This document shows positions 27,365 through 36,277 of a DNA stretch of 64,000 nt, piece after piece. The DNA comes from Lactobacillus kullabergensis (GTDB taxonomy: Bacteria > Bacillota > Bacilli > Lactobacillales > Lactobacillaceae). The stretch covers positions 1,028,138 to 1,092,137 of the forward strand of contig NZ_KQ033871.1 in NCBI RefSeq assembly GCF_000967195.1. The letters run 5' to 3'. Position 1 is the stretch's first letter. Every line of letters starts with the position of its first letter. A program made the position numbers and the translations under genes. The notes beneath the pieces are model-generated. The model did not search any database. It was given only the letters and a program-made list of their open reading frames with translations, and had not been told where the DNA came from.

Positions 27365-27393
27365 ATTCTAATCAATGCCTTATTTTCTGTCAA
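27365..27393 (-). promoter_or_regulatory. promoter of the brnQ T-box leader
   Basis: TTGACA and TAGAAT are exactly 17 bp apart on the minus strand, directly before the T-box. Confidence 0.85.
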
Positions 27394-27797
27394 CTAAAAT
27401 TTTGAAAAATTAGTGAAATTGGCAAAAAATTGATTATTTTTGGACTTATACCCTTTTAAGTATGTTTTCTTTTAAAAAAGGGTCAACTAGCACAATTACA
27501 AGCCTAAATATTTCTTGAATAATAAAGCTTAAAGTAATATCAAAATATAAGAGAAACTTTAGCCCTACATTTTCAAATGAAACTACTAAAAAATTTCCAG
27601 TGACAGAAACGCTACATACAAATTTATATTTGCTAGGATTTGCGTAAAAAATCAAAAAGTTTTTATTAAAAATAATAAGATTTTAAATAGGATTAGTACT
27701 TCTGTGTTCGATATAGGAACATTGACGTTAGGGTTAACCATGCAATAATAGAATTTAGTGATGAAGAAATTTTATTATATTTTTAGTCAGCATGATT
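27394..27797. other. AT-rich intergenic stretch without a convincing gene
   Basis: The longest open frame (minus, 27446-27655) has no ribosome-binding site and no recognisable family. The only notable item is a 23-nt stretch (27698-27720) resembling the 5S rRNA complement. The rest looks like decayed sequence beside the IS remnant. Confidence 0.5.
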
Positions 27798-27974
27798 CTA
27801 CTTTTGCTTAACATGTTTAACTCTCAGAGCAACTAAACCATGTTCGCGGACTAGCTCCACCCAGCTCCTGATAGCCGTGTAATCAATGCCATATTCTTTG
27901 CCTAAGCCAGCCATTTGGCGTGCTAGATACTTACTAACAACTTCAATTTTCAAAGCAGTCGAATATTTAGTCAT
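27798..27974 (-). pseudogene. IS3-family transposase OrfA remnant (58 codons)
   Basis: The 58-aa frame starts MTKYSTALKIEVVSKYL and continues with the helix-turn-helix typical of IS3/IS150-type OrfA proteins (GLGKEYGIDYTAIRSWVE). A complete OrfA is usually two to three times longer and is followed by an integrase OrfB, neither of which is present. It lies directly after a hairpin that looks like the insertion sequence's own end. I read it as the left-end stub of a deleted insertion sequence. Confidence 0.75.
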
Positions 27975-28024
27975 AAAAAAGGTGCTCCTAATAGTCAGAT
28001 TATTGTCTAACTATTATGGAGCAC
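27974..28024 (-). terminator. IS-end hairpin acting as terminator for the LysR gene
   Basis: GTGCTCC(A)TAATAGT pairs with ACTATTAGGAGCAC (arms 28010-28024 and 27982-27995) and is followed by T6 on the minus strand. It starts 8 nt after the LysR stop and ends at the transposase stub start, so the insertion end now serves as a transcription stop. Confidence 0.75.
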
Positions 28025-28031
28025 TTCATCA

Positions 28032-28928
28032 TTATTTGAATTTCAAATAATTTTTGCTTAACCAGTTTGCAAAACGTTTGGTACTTGTTGTTACACCATA
28101 GTCTAACATTGCAATCCCATATTTAGGCCTAATAGAATAATTTAAAGGTACACTCGTAATTGTTTTATCCTGGTATGCATTAACAAAGTCCGCCCAAATT
28201 CCTACTCCAAGCCCAGCTTTTACCATTAAACTAGAACTTAATATGTTGTTGGCATAAGCCACATTAACATCCTTATTCACGGACACGATATATTTTTGCA
28301 AAATATTTTGTGATGGTGGACACCATTCACTATCAGAGAAAACCAACCTAAATTTATTTAGCTCAGAAATTTTAAAAATATTATGTTTAATCCCTGAGGA
28401 ATTATAGAAATTTACACAATAATGACCTTCCACTAAATTAATATATTTTACGTTTTCCATTTTTGATATGATATCTGGCATCGTAAAAATAATATCACAG
28501 TCCCCGTTAAGCAATCTATCTTTTAATTCATTATGCGCAAAATTTTCTAAAAAAATATAAAGTGAATCATTACCTATGTTTCTGTTGTATTCCTCAATTA
28601 ATTTCGGTAATATAGAAATTTCATAAGGCGTTCCACTATAACCTATTGTTAGATTATTCCTTTTTCTAATAGCAGCCGATTTTGCTTTTTGAACCGACTT
28701 ATCATAAACATTTAATAATGGCTTGATAGAATGATAAAATTCCCTTCCACTTTCAGTCAGATGCACTTCTTTTCTAGTCCTTTTAAATAAGAAAAAATTA
28801 AGCTCATTTTCCATTGAAGAAATAATTTGCGAAACAGCTGATTGTGATAAATTCATTTCTATAGCCGTCCTGGAAAAATTTAAAGTTTCTGCCAAATTTA
28901 CAAATACTTTTAAATGTTCAAAGTTCAT
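28032..28928 (-). CDS. LysR-family regulator, divergent to an FMN/FAD reductase
   Basis: The 298-aa protein opens with the LysR winged helix (FVNLAETLNFSRTAIEMNLSQSAVSQ) and continues into a periplasmic-binding-like effector domain. It is divergent from the flavoprotein at 29059 with 130 bp between them, the classic LysR arrangement, so it probably controls that gene in response to its substrate. The gene ends at an insertion-sequence-derived hairpin. Confidence 0.9.
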   Translation of the reverse strand: MNFEHLKVFVNLAETLNFSRTAIEMNLSQSAVSQIISSMENELNFFLFKRTRKEVHLTESGREFYHSIKPLLNVYDKSVQKAKSAAIRKRNNLTIGYSGTPYEISILPKLIEEYNRNIGNDSLYIFLENFAHNELKDRLLNGDCDIIFTMPDIISKMENVKYINLVEGHYCVNFYNSSGIKHNIFKISELNKFRLVFSDSEWCPPSQNILQKYIVSVNKDVNVAYANNILSSSLMVKAGLGVGIWADFVNAYQDKTITSVPLNYSIRPKYGIAMLDYGVTTSTKRFANWLSKNYLKFK

Positions 28929-29058
28929 TTCTATTCCTTTCTTAATAAGTAAATCTTATTAATAATCATATTCTAGATTATTTGTAAACAATTGAACAAT
29001 GTTATATTTATTTTTGTAAGCATTGGCGTAATCACTGAAATGAAAGGGGAAATTTAAA

Positions 29059-30870
29059 GTGAAAAAACTTACATCTGGAAATTATGACATTATAGCTCAT
29101 GAATACGAAAATGAAGAAATGCCATTAGAGGTCGAAATTAAAAATGACAAAATTTGTAAAATTAAAACAAAGAAGAAAATGATTCCTGGAAGTTTAGAAG
29201 AGACAGCATTTACTAAAGTTCCAAATGAAATTATTAAGAATCAAAGTTTATCCGTAGATGCAATTTCTGGAGCAACACATTCTGTTGATGGTCTGTTAAA
29301 TGCAGTAGAAAAAGTCATTGAGCAAGCAGGAGGCAACGCTCAAGAATACAAGAAAGAGCAAAAAGAAATTAATCTGAATAAAAGACATGTTTCAGCGCAT
29401 TTTTCTAACGACTTTTCTTCCCGGCATACGAAACCAGAACAAATTGTTAAGGAATATAATACCGACTTTTTAATTGTAGGTGCCGGGATATCAGGACTGG
29501 CTGCAGCGGTTCAAGCTCGTCAGCTTGATTTAAATACAATCGTAATTGACAAGAACGGTTTCGTGGCCGGAAATGGTGGCGGTGTTGAAGGTATTTTTGG
29601 AATTAACACTAAAATGCAAAAAGCTGCCGGTATACATGCAGAAAAGGAAGATATAATTTCAAAGGAAGCTGAGTTAGGACAATATAGGGCTGACGGATCT
29701 TTTTGGGTTGATTTAATTAATAATTCTGCAGATAACATTGACTGGTTGGTAAACCTTGGTGTTCAGTTGACTAAAGTCGACGACTATCATGGTACTTGTA
29801 TGTTTCCGACTTTTCACTGGTTTAAAGGGGGTTTTGCCTCTGTCGGATATGTACCTTATATGAAAAAGAAGGCTGATGAGCTTAACGTAAAATTCCTGCT
29901 GGAAACTTCAGCTACAAGCATTATTGAAGAAAACGGAACTATTAAAGGAGTTTATGCAAAAACACCAGAAGGATATATAAAAATTAATGCAAAAGCAACG
30001 CTTTTAGCCACAGGGGGCGTTGGACATAACCCTGATCTGTTAGAGCAACAAGGCTGGTCAACAAAGAATATTCACTATTGTTCAATGCCAAGTAATACTG
30101 GTGATGGTTATCAAATGGCTATGTCAGTTGGCGCAATGGATATGCTAAAAGAATCTCCAGAATTTATGATGAACTATATTCAGGCTTTTCCTCATGAAGG
30201 TGTACATTTATATCTTGATCCTATTAATGGATTTATGTCTTTACCATCTGGAGGCCCAGTAGTGTTTGTCAATCAAGATGGCAGACGTTTTGTGAATGAA
30301 AATGTCAAAAAGTATAATTTGTTATATCAAAGAATGGCAATTAAAGCTACAAAAGTCACATATGAAATATTCACACAAAGAATTTTTGATAAACTAACCA
30401 AGAACGTTGAAAACGCAGATGAAATACTAGCTAAGGCTCTAAAAGAAAACGAAGGAAATTCATTATTCAAAGCAAATTCAATTTCAGAACTTGCACAAAA
30501 AGTAAACCTTCCTGTTGCAATTTTATCCAAGACAATGAAACTATACAATTCTTACTGTGACAATGGCAAAGATCTAGAATTCAATAAGGATAAAGAAATG
30601 TTAGTTTCAATGGAAGATGGTCCATACTACATCGCTCGCTTAGATCCGTCTAATTTAATTGGCGTTGGTGGAATAGGGTCAAATAGAAAATTTGAAGTTA
30701 TTAGTAATAATTTCGAAAAAATTCCTGGATTATACGCTTCTGGAATGGATTCTACTATGCAATATCGTGATGTATATACGATTACTCTAGGTGGGTCTGC
30801 TTGCGCTCATAATGTTAATTCTGGTCGACAAGCAGCCAAAAATGCCAAGCAATATATTCAAGAACTTTAA
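29059..30870 (+). CDS. FMN-binding / FAD-binding reductase of unknown acceptor (flavocytochrome c-like, N-terminal FMN_bind)
   Basis: The 603-aa protein has an N-terminal FMN-binding domain (about 10-95) with DAISGATHS, where the Thr is the likely covalent flavin site, then a FAD_binding_2 domain starting with VGAGISGLAAAVQA near residue 140. Where fumarate reductases read HGxNR(I/L)GGNS it reads TITLGGSACAHN, so the second substrate arginine is absent and fumarate is unlikely. No signal peptide is present, unlike extracellular flavin reductases. It is alone with a divergent LysR gene. Relatives reduce acrylates, cinnamates or urocanate; the acceptor here is open. Start follows AAAGGGGAAA. 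Confidence 0.87.
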   Translation: MKKLTSGNYDIIAHEYENEEMPLEVEIKNDKICKIKTKKKMIPGSLEETAFTKVPNEIIKNQSLSVDAISGATHSVDGLLNAVEKVIEQAGGNAQEYKKEQKEINLNKRHVSAHFSNDFSSRHTKPEQIVKEYNTDFLIVGAGISGLAAAVQARQLDLNTIVIDKNGFVAGNGGGVEGIFGINTKMQKAAGIHAEKEDIISKEAELGQYRADGSFWVDLINNSADNIDWLVNLGVQLTKVDDYHGTCMFPTFHWFKGGFASVGYVPYMKKKADELNVKFLLETSATSIIEENGTIKGVYAKTPEGYIKINAKATLLATGGVGHNPDLLEQQGWSTKNIHYCSMPSNTGDGYQMAMSVGAMDMLKESPEFMMNYIQAFPHEGVHLYLDPINGFMSLPSGGPVVFVNQDGRRFVNENVKKYNLLYQRMAIKATKVTYEIFTQRIFDKLTKNVENADEILAKALKENEGNSLFKANSISELAQKVNLPVAILSKTMKLYNSYCDNGKDLEFNKDKEMLVSMEDGPYYIARLDPSNLIGVGGIGSNRKFEVISNNFEKIPGLYASGMDSTMQYRDVYTITLGGSACAHNVNSGRQAAKNAKQYIQEL

Positions 30871-30896
30871 TTAACTAATTAATTTTTAAATAATAC

Positions 30897-30928
30897 AAAA
30901 AAGAGCTTCCATTGAAGCTCTTTTATTT
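30897..30928. terminator. bidirectional terminator between the flavoprotein and cutC
   Basis: Arms AAAAGAGCTTC (30899-30909) and GAAGCTCTTTT (30914-30924) have A/T runs on both sides. It overlaps the cutC stop codon. Confidence 0.85.
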
Positions 30929-31561
30929 TACAATTTTTGTGCCATGAAGTTGATTAACATTCAGTTCTGCACTAACCAAATTACTATTTTCGGTTGTGAT
31001 GCCTCCACCTGGCAAAATTTCTATACGATCATTCGCCCATTTAATTATTTCTTTTAAATGGAGTATTGTTGCCAAGATAGGTTTGTCTAATTTTCCACCA
31101 TGTGTCAAAATTCGTTTGACTCCTTGATCTGCTAACCAGTTTAATTCTGTTTTCTGTTTATCATTTGATATGTCATCAAAAGCCATGTGCATAACGACTT
31201 CAACGTTTAAGGAACGAGCTAGTGTAATTAGATGTTTCATTTGAATTCTATTTATTTGATTATTGTTGGTCAAACATCCAAAAGCCACTCCTTGAGCACC
31301 CAGTTTGGCAGACGCTTCAATGTCATCAGCCATTATGCCGATTTCATTTTCGTTATAAACAAAATCTCCACCTCTAGGTCTAATCATTATGACAACCGGT
31401 ATTTTAAAATTCTCAGCATAAGTGACAGATTTCTTTATTACGCCATAGGAAGGCGTAGTGCCACCCAACGCCAAATCATTATTCAGCTCTAATCTGTCAG
31501 CGCCAGCCTTAATTACATGAGGAATATTATAAAAATTTTCAACACACGCTTCTTTTAGCAT
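30923..31561 (-). CDS. cutC: CutC family protein
   Basis: The 212-aa TIM-barrel protein matches CutC: KEACVENFYNIPHVIKAGADRLELNNDL at the N-terminus, VVIMIRPRGGDFVY and a late RILTHGGK stretch. CutC was first linked to copper tolerance, but its biochemical role remains unclear. Here it follows an Ntn-type asparaginase by 26 nt, a pairing that points to glycosylasparagine or sugar-amide metabolism rather than copper. The copB gene is 5 kb away and not cotranscribed. Confidence 0.92.
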   Translation of the reverse strand: MLKEACVENFYNIPHVIKAGADRLELNNDLALGGTTPSYGVIKKSVTYAENFKIPVVIMIRPRGGDFVYNENEIGIMADDIEASAKLGAQGVAFGCLTNNNQINRIQMKHLITLARSLNVEVVMHMAFDDISNDKQKTELNWLADQGVKRILTHGGKLDKPILATILHLKEIIKWANDRIEILPGGGITTENSNLVSAELNVNQLHGTKIVK

Positions 31562-31587
31562 TTTATTCTCTTTCTTTTAGTTAAACG

Positions 31588-32544
31588 TTACTCGACCGGA
31601 GCATTGATTTGTTTTTGATAATCATCTAACCAAGACTGTGAAATAGGCTCAATCTGAGTCTTTTGATTTTTTCCAGGGTTAGCCATTAAAATTTGAGCTT
31701 TTTGTTTTTCATTAGCAACACAAAAAGGAAATTCCACATTAGTAGCTACTCCCCACTCACCTTTTCGATTTAAAGCAATTAAAGAAATTTCTCCTACTTG
31801 ACCATAGCGCTGTTTTAAATCTTCACAAAATGGGTAAAGTGCTGTGTCACAAGCATCTTGAGGAGACTGACCTTTTGCCATTCTGCGAACTATTTCATAT
31901 GAAAGACAACCTTTCATAATATCTTCTCCCAAACCTGTTGCAGTGGCTGCCCCAATATGACTGTCAGCATAAAATCCAGAACCTGATAACGGTGAATCGC
32001 CAATTCTACCATCTTTTTTCATAAATAAGCCTGAAGTTGATGTAGCTGCAGCCATTGAATTATTTTGATCAAGTGTTAGTGCACCAACAGTATCGTGGCC
32101 ATCATAGGGATGCAATCCAGTTTTAAATTGCTCTTTTACCTTATTTTGCCATATTTTTTTTGCTCTTTCTGTCAGCATATTGGTCATTTCAAAGCCATTT
32201 TGCATAGCAAATTTAGTTGCGCCTTCTCCAACTAAAAAGCTGTTAGTCTTATTTAAACTTAACTTTCTAGCTACAGAAACAGCATGCTTCACATTTTCAA
32301 TAGCTGCTACTGAGCCTTGTGCTAAAGTATCACCATTCATAAAAGCGGCATCCATCTGAACAACTCCATCTTCATTAGGAAGTCCGCCATAGCCTACTGA
32401 TTTATAAAGGGGGTAAGATTCAACTTTTTTTATTAAGTTTTCAACGGCATCCCCTGCACTCTCACCGTTTTGCAACATACTGCTTGCTTTTAACAACCCA
32501 TCGTATGACATGCTCCAAGTTGATATTACAGCCCATTTTTTCAT
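31588..32544 (-). CDS. N4-(beta-N-acetylglucosaminyl)-L-asparaginase / isoaspartyl peptidase-like Ntn hydrolase
   Basis: The 318-aa protein matches the glycosylasparaginase/plant-type asparaginase family, which cleaves itself before a threonine that then acts as nucleophile. The motif GHDTVGALTLD (Thr near 170) and the binding-site stretch RIGDSPLSGSGFYAD are visible. Members release aspartate from glycosylasparagine or isoaspartyl peptides. No signal peptide is seen, so the substrate must be imported. It heads a two-gene unit with cutC. Confidence 0.9.
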   Translation of the reverse strand: MKKWAVISTWSMSYDGLLKASSMLQNGESAGDAVENLIKKVESYPLYKSVGYGGLPNEDGVVQMDAAFMNGDTLAQGSVAAIENVKHAVSVARKLSLNKTNSFLVGEGATKFAMQNGFEMTNMLTERAKKIWQNKVKEQFKTGLHPYDGHDTVGALTLDQNNSMAAATSTSGLFMKKDGRIGDSPLSGSGFYADSHIGAATATGLGEDIMKGCLSYEIVRRMAKGQSPQDACDTALYPFCEDLKQRYGQVGEISLIALNRKGEWGVATNVEFPFCVANEKQKAQILMANPGKNQKTQIEPISQSWLDDYQKQINAPVE

Positions 32545-32632
32545 TATGATCTTCCTTTTTATTCAGTATAGTAATAATAGTAAACTAGAGTCGTGAAACT
32601 AACAAGCTACAAATTTAAAAGATCAAATTGGG

Positions 32633-32676
32633 TCAAAAATAAACAGGCTTTGAATCAAAAATTCAAAGCCTGTTTA
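32633..32676 (-). terminator. terminator of the second DASS carrier gene
   Basis: A perfect 16-bp stem (32640-32655 with 32661-32676, 5-nt loop) directly follows the carrier stop codon and is followed by five T on the minus strand. Confidence 0.9.
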
Positions 32677-34092
32677 TTACCACATGCCGATAACTTTAGT
32701 CCAAATCAGACCGCCGCCTAACCAGATGATGTTAAGTACAACACCAATTATGGCGCTTAGTTTCCACCAATCTTTGTTAGAAACATAGCCTGTTGAAGAA
32801 AGTAAAGCAGCAGGACCTGCCGAATAGCTTGAAGTTGACAAGTATAAAGAACCGTCCAAAGCTAACATTAACGCTGCCATCATAGGTGGCACTCCGGCAC
32901 CAATCGCAATTGAGAGAAATCCTGCGTAAAGAGCAGAAATTTGTGTAGAAACACTTGGAAATAAATAGTGAAGGTAGAAGTAAACCAAGAATAAGATTAC
33001 CAGTACTAAAACCCAGTTCATACCATGAAGTGCACTACCTAAAGTCTTTGAGAACCAAGGGAAAAAGCCCAAAGTCATTAACTTTTGAGACATCAACATG
33101 ATAATTGAAAGCCAAGTCAAGATGTTCCAAGCAAAACTTTGACCTAAAATATCCTTAACATTAATTACGCCAAATACCAATAGTAATGCAACTGCAATAA
33201 AGCTGACTAAAGTGGCATCAATGCCAAACTTAGAACCTACTAGCCATAATACAACTGACAGGACGAAAACCACACCCATGATTTTTTCTGCAGCCGTCAT
33301 TTTGCCTAATTCTTGTAATTTTTTGTCTGCCCAAGCATGAGCATTAGGTGTTTCTTTGATCTTAGGCGGGTAAATTTTATACAGAATAAAGGGTACTAAT
33401 ATTAAGGAAATTATACCCGGTACGATAGCAGCTACAAACCATTGCATCCAGGAAATGGTAACGTTTTGCGTCTTTGCTATTCCTAATGCCACCATGTTAC
33501 CGGCTAAACCAGTTAGAAACATGGTGGATGTAACGATATTAACTTCGTATTCTGTAAAAACAAGGAATGAACCCATATCACGCTCAGTTCCCTTTTTAGG
33601 ATCTGAACCCATTTCTCTTGATAAGTTATCAATAATGGGGTACATAATACCGTTAACGCGAGCGTTGTTACTTGGTATACCAACTGCGAGAACAGTTTCC
33701 ACTAAGGATAAGGCATAAGCCAAACCTAAAGTTCTCTTGCCAAAAGTTTTGACAAAGAAGTAGGCAATTCTTTTACCAAGACCTGATTTAATAAAGCCGG
33801 CCGCCATAAACATACACATAGCGACCATCCATGCCGTGGAATTACCAAAGCCGGCAGTGACTTCTTCCATCTTAAAAATACCGGTTAATGTAGCAATTAC
33901 TACAGCTATGATAGTAGTTGCCATCATAGGCAATGGTTTAGTTACACAAGCAATTATAGTTGCAATAAATATAGCGAATAGGTGCCAAGCTTGAACGTTA
34001 ATTGCCGCTGGTTTTAATGGAGTTAACAGCCATAAGCCAATGCCAATAGCTAGTGGTAAAACCCACTTTTTCCATTGAATTTTATCTAACAT
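32677..34092 (-). CDS. DASS-family anion carrier, second copy
   Basis: This 471-aa, roughly 12-segment protein is a paralogue of the carrier in the citrate operon. Its substrate loops read IPSNNARVNG and LSTSSYSAGPA, differing from the citrate-operon copy, so it probably moves a different carboxylate. I chose ATG 34092 because AAAGGAGAG lies just upstream; an in-frame extension to 34179 has no ribosome-binding site and runs through the box. It lies 195 nt after the C-terminal-FMN flavoprotein gene on the same strand, suggesting that it imports that enzyme's acceptor or exchanges it for the product. Confidence 0.88.
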   Translation of the reverse strand: MLDKIQWKKWVLPLAIGIGLWLLTPLKPAAINVQAWHLFAIFIATIIACVTKPLPMMATTIIAVVIATLTGIFKMEEVTAGFGNSTAWMVAMCMFMAAGFIKSGLGKRIAYFFVKTFGKRTLGLAYALSLVETVLAVGIPSNNARVNGIMYPIIDNLSREMGSDPKKGTERDMGSFLVFTEYEVNIVTSTMFLTGLAGNMVALGIAKTQNVTISWMQWFVAAIVPGIISLILVPFILYKIYPPKIKETPNAHAWADKKLQELGKMTAAEKIMGVVFVLSVVLWLVGSKFGIDATLVSFIAVALLLVFGVINVKDILGQSFAWNILTWLSIIMLMSQKLMTLGFFPWFSKTLGSALHGMNWVLVLVILFLVYFYLHYLFPSVSTQISALYAGFLSIAIGAGVPPMMAALMLALDGSLYLSTSSYSAGPAALLSSTGYVSNKDWWKLSAIIGVVLNIIWLGGGLIWTKVIGMW

Positions 34093-34287
34093 TTTCTCTC
34101 CTTTTGCAGTGCTTTTTCTATGAAATGCAGAGCTTATAAGTTTTAAAGCATTGCTTTTGTTCAAAGTATTCGTTATCAATTATTTAAAATCACTAACCTT
34201 GCGATATTTTGGGGTATACGGTCAATAGCAAGTTATAAATCTATTTGTTAATTGTTAAATACTTAGAACTATCACAAAGCTTTTCAT

Positions 34288-36081
34288 TTATTGTCGTTCA
34301 ACATTCTTAATCGCTTGGTTGACAGCTTCTTTAAAAGCAGCACTAGTTGTACTTGCGCCACTGATAGCATCAACCTCTGTAGTTTGCTTTTCAATCATTT
34401 CATTAGTTAGAACCGGGATTGCTTTTCCTCCCAAATAAGGAGTTTCTTTTTCTTGTAGTGTCTCAATTTGAGAAATTTTATCACCTGACATGGTGACCCG
34501 CACAACTATTGGTACATCATTAATGCCATTTTCGCTAATACCAATACCCTGATTTGGGCCAGCTTCAAAATCAGTTGAAGAAGCATGAGCATCAGTTTTT
34601 AGATCAGGATTTTCAGAAGCTCCTGTAACCACATCAAGCTCATCCATTTTTCTTTTAGGCCAAGCTGCATTTTCTCCGGCAATTTTGCCAGAAATTAACA
34701 AATCAGCAATACTGTTTGCACCAACATATTTGGTAGCAAAAATATCTCCTAATTCACCAGCTTCATATAAATGAGGAATAACATTATTCTCCATGTCTAA
34801 AACTTCGCAATTTTCATTACGACGAGCGCCACCATGTGTGTGCAGAATGTTGTGGCAAATTGGGATAGCATAATATGGGCCTGACTCAAAAGCACGCATT
34901 GTTTCAATTTTGCGATTTAAAAACATATCGCGCTTTTTTTCATTGACTAAAAAGTTAAAATCACTGACAGCTTCAGCTAATTTTGGTGCGGCAATCTTGT
35001 CAGCCAATTCAGCAATAGTTTCTGCTTTTACTGCATAGGTGGTCAGGCTTTTAATTTGTTCAGCCTTATCTGAATCGTCATTAACTAGTTGCTCAAATTG
35101 TCTTTGATCCATGATAATATGTGGATGATTTTGGTTAGGAGGCATAATCCAGTTGCCGTGGTTGTATTTGTAACCATGACGGTCCTCTTCGTCTTCACGG
35201 TAATACCGCGTGCCGTCATCGCCAGCAACGAAAATACTGCCATTAAACAAGTTCTTCCAGTTGATCATATAGGCAAATTTTTCTCTTGGCGCGCCTTCTC
35301 TTAAAGAAAAACCATGTGAATCATAGTTGGACATATGCCACAGTCTAGCGCCAGCTTCAACTGCTAAATCAATTCCTTTACCTTGATTATATAAAGTACC
35401 AATTGGAGCTAAAGAACCTTGACCTAAAAAGTTTTGAACCATATCTTGGTTATTTTCAAAGCCACCACAAGCTAAAACAACTCCGTTTTTGGCAGCTACA
35501 TTTCTATTGATTCCTTTATGTTTTATTTGCACACCTAAAATGGTTTTAGTGTTGGGGTCCTGAATTAAATGTTGTGCAGGACTTTCAAACCAAACATCAA
35601 TTTTGTCTAAACGCTCGTAAACTTTTTTACGTAACAATTTCCAGAATCCGCCATTATACATACCAGAAGTCATGCTTTGTGAGCGCATAGTTTCCGCATG
35701 TTTGTATTCTGGATATTCACCTTTAGGTCTTCTACCAGTGTACTGAGCTTCAATGCCAAAATAGTTTTGTGAATAATCTTTCATTTTTAAAACATTATTG
35801 ACAAAAGCGTCTAGATCTTTAGGATCATACTTGAAGGGATAATAAGTTTGTTTATAATACTCACGTAGATCCTCAAAATTGTCACTCCACGCGAATGCAC
35901 CACCAGCGTATCTGGTATTACCCCCTTCATGACCCTCAGGAGCCGCATCTATCAGTAGAACATGGGCATTGCTATCTGCTGCGAATCTAGCAGCACCAGC
36001 GCCAGCGCCACCGAATCCGACTACAATTACGTCATAAACGGCATCCCATTCGAGAGTTGAATCGTAGATCAAATTTTTCAC
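34288..36081 (-). CDS. FAD-binding reductase with C-terminal FMN-binding domain, acceptor unknown
   Basis: The 597-aa protein starts with a FAD_binding_2 domain (VGFGGAGAGAARFAA near residue 22) and ends in an FMN_bind domain with VDAISGASTTS near residue 573, the reverse order of the 29059 protein. It keeps a histidine pair in HTHGGARR where fumarate reductases have HTMGG, but where they have NR(I/L)GGNS it reads TKYVGANS, so it probably does not use fumarate. It is divergent from a LysR gene and followed by a DASS carrier. No signal peptide. Start and frame are clear. Confidence 0.87.
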   Translation of the reverse strand: MKNLIYDSTLEWDAVYDVIVVGFGGAGAGAARFAADSNAHVLLIDAAPEGHEGGNTRYAGGAFAWSDNFEDLREYYKQTYYPFKYDPKDLDAFVNNVLKMKDYSQNYFGIEAQYTGRRPKGEYPEYKHAETMRSQSMTSGMYNGGFWKLLRKKVYERLDKIDVWFESPAQHLIQDPNTKTILGVQIKHKGINRNVAAKNGVVLACGGFENNQDMVQNFLGQGSLAPIGTLYNQGKGIDLAVEAGARLWHMSNYDSHGFSLREGAPREKFAYMINWKNLFNGSIFVAGDDGTRYYREDEEDRHGYKYNHGNWIMPPNQNHPHIIMDQRQFEQLVNDDSDKAEQIKSLTTYAVKAETIAELADKIAAPKLAEAVSDFNFLVNEKKRDMFLNRKIETMRAFESGPYYAIPICHNILHTHGGARRNENCEVLDMENNVIPHLYEAGELGDIFATKYVGANSIADLLISGKIAGENAAWPKRKMDELDVVTGASENPDLKTDAHASSTDFEAGPNQGIGISENGINDVPIVVRVTMSGDKISQIETLQEKETPYLGGKAIPVLTNEMIEKQTTEVDAISGASTTSAAFKEAVNQAIKNVERQ

Positions 36082-36277
36082 CTTAACTTTCTTATAAATC
36101 GTTCTTTTGGTAAATATAGCTTGAAGTGCTTTTTAAATCTAATTAAATTTTTCTCATAATTTAGCTTTCTTAGTTGCGATAAAATGCATAGTAGCAAGTA
36201 CTTCTTGTACATTAAAGTGAATTTTAATATAATTTAAAAAGATACATTTATAAATAAAATTTATTTAGGAAGTACAA

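Noticed and set aside
27446-27655. 69-codon minus-strand frame between the T-box and the IS remnant
   Set aside because: No Shine-Dalgarno box, no recognisable similarity, base composition like intergenic DNA.
29010-29040. Possible cre site (TGTAAGCATTGGCG) before the first FMN/FAD reductase
   Set aside because: The right half does not match the consensus and there is no symmetry.
28032-36081. Extracellular flavin-based electron transfer system
   Set aside because: Neither FMN/FAD protein has a signal peptide and no Ndh2, EetA/B or ApbE gene is adjacent.
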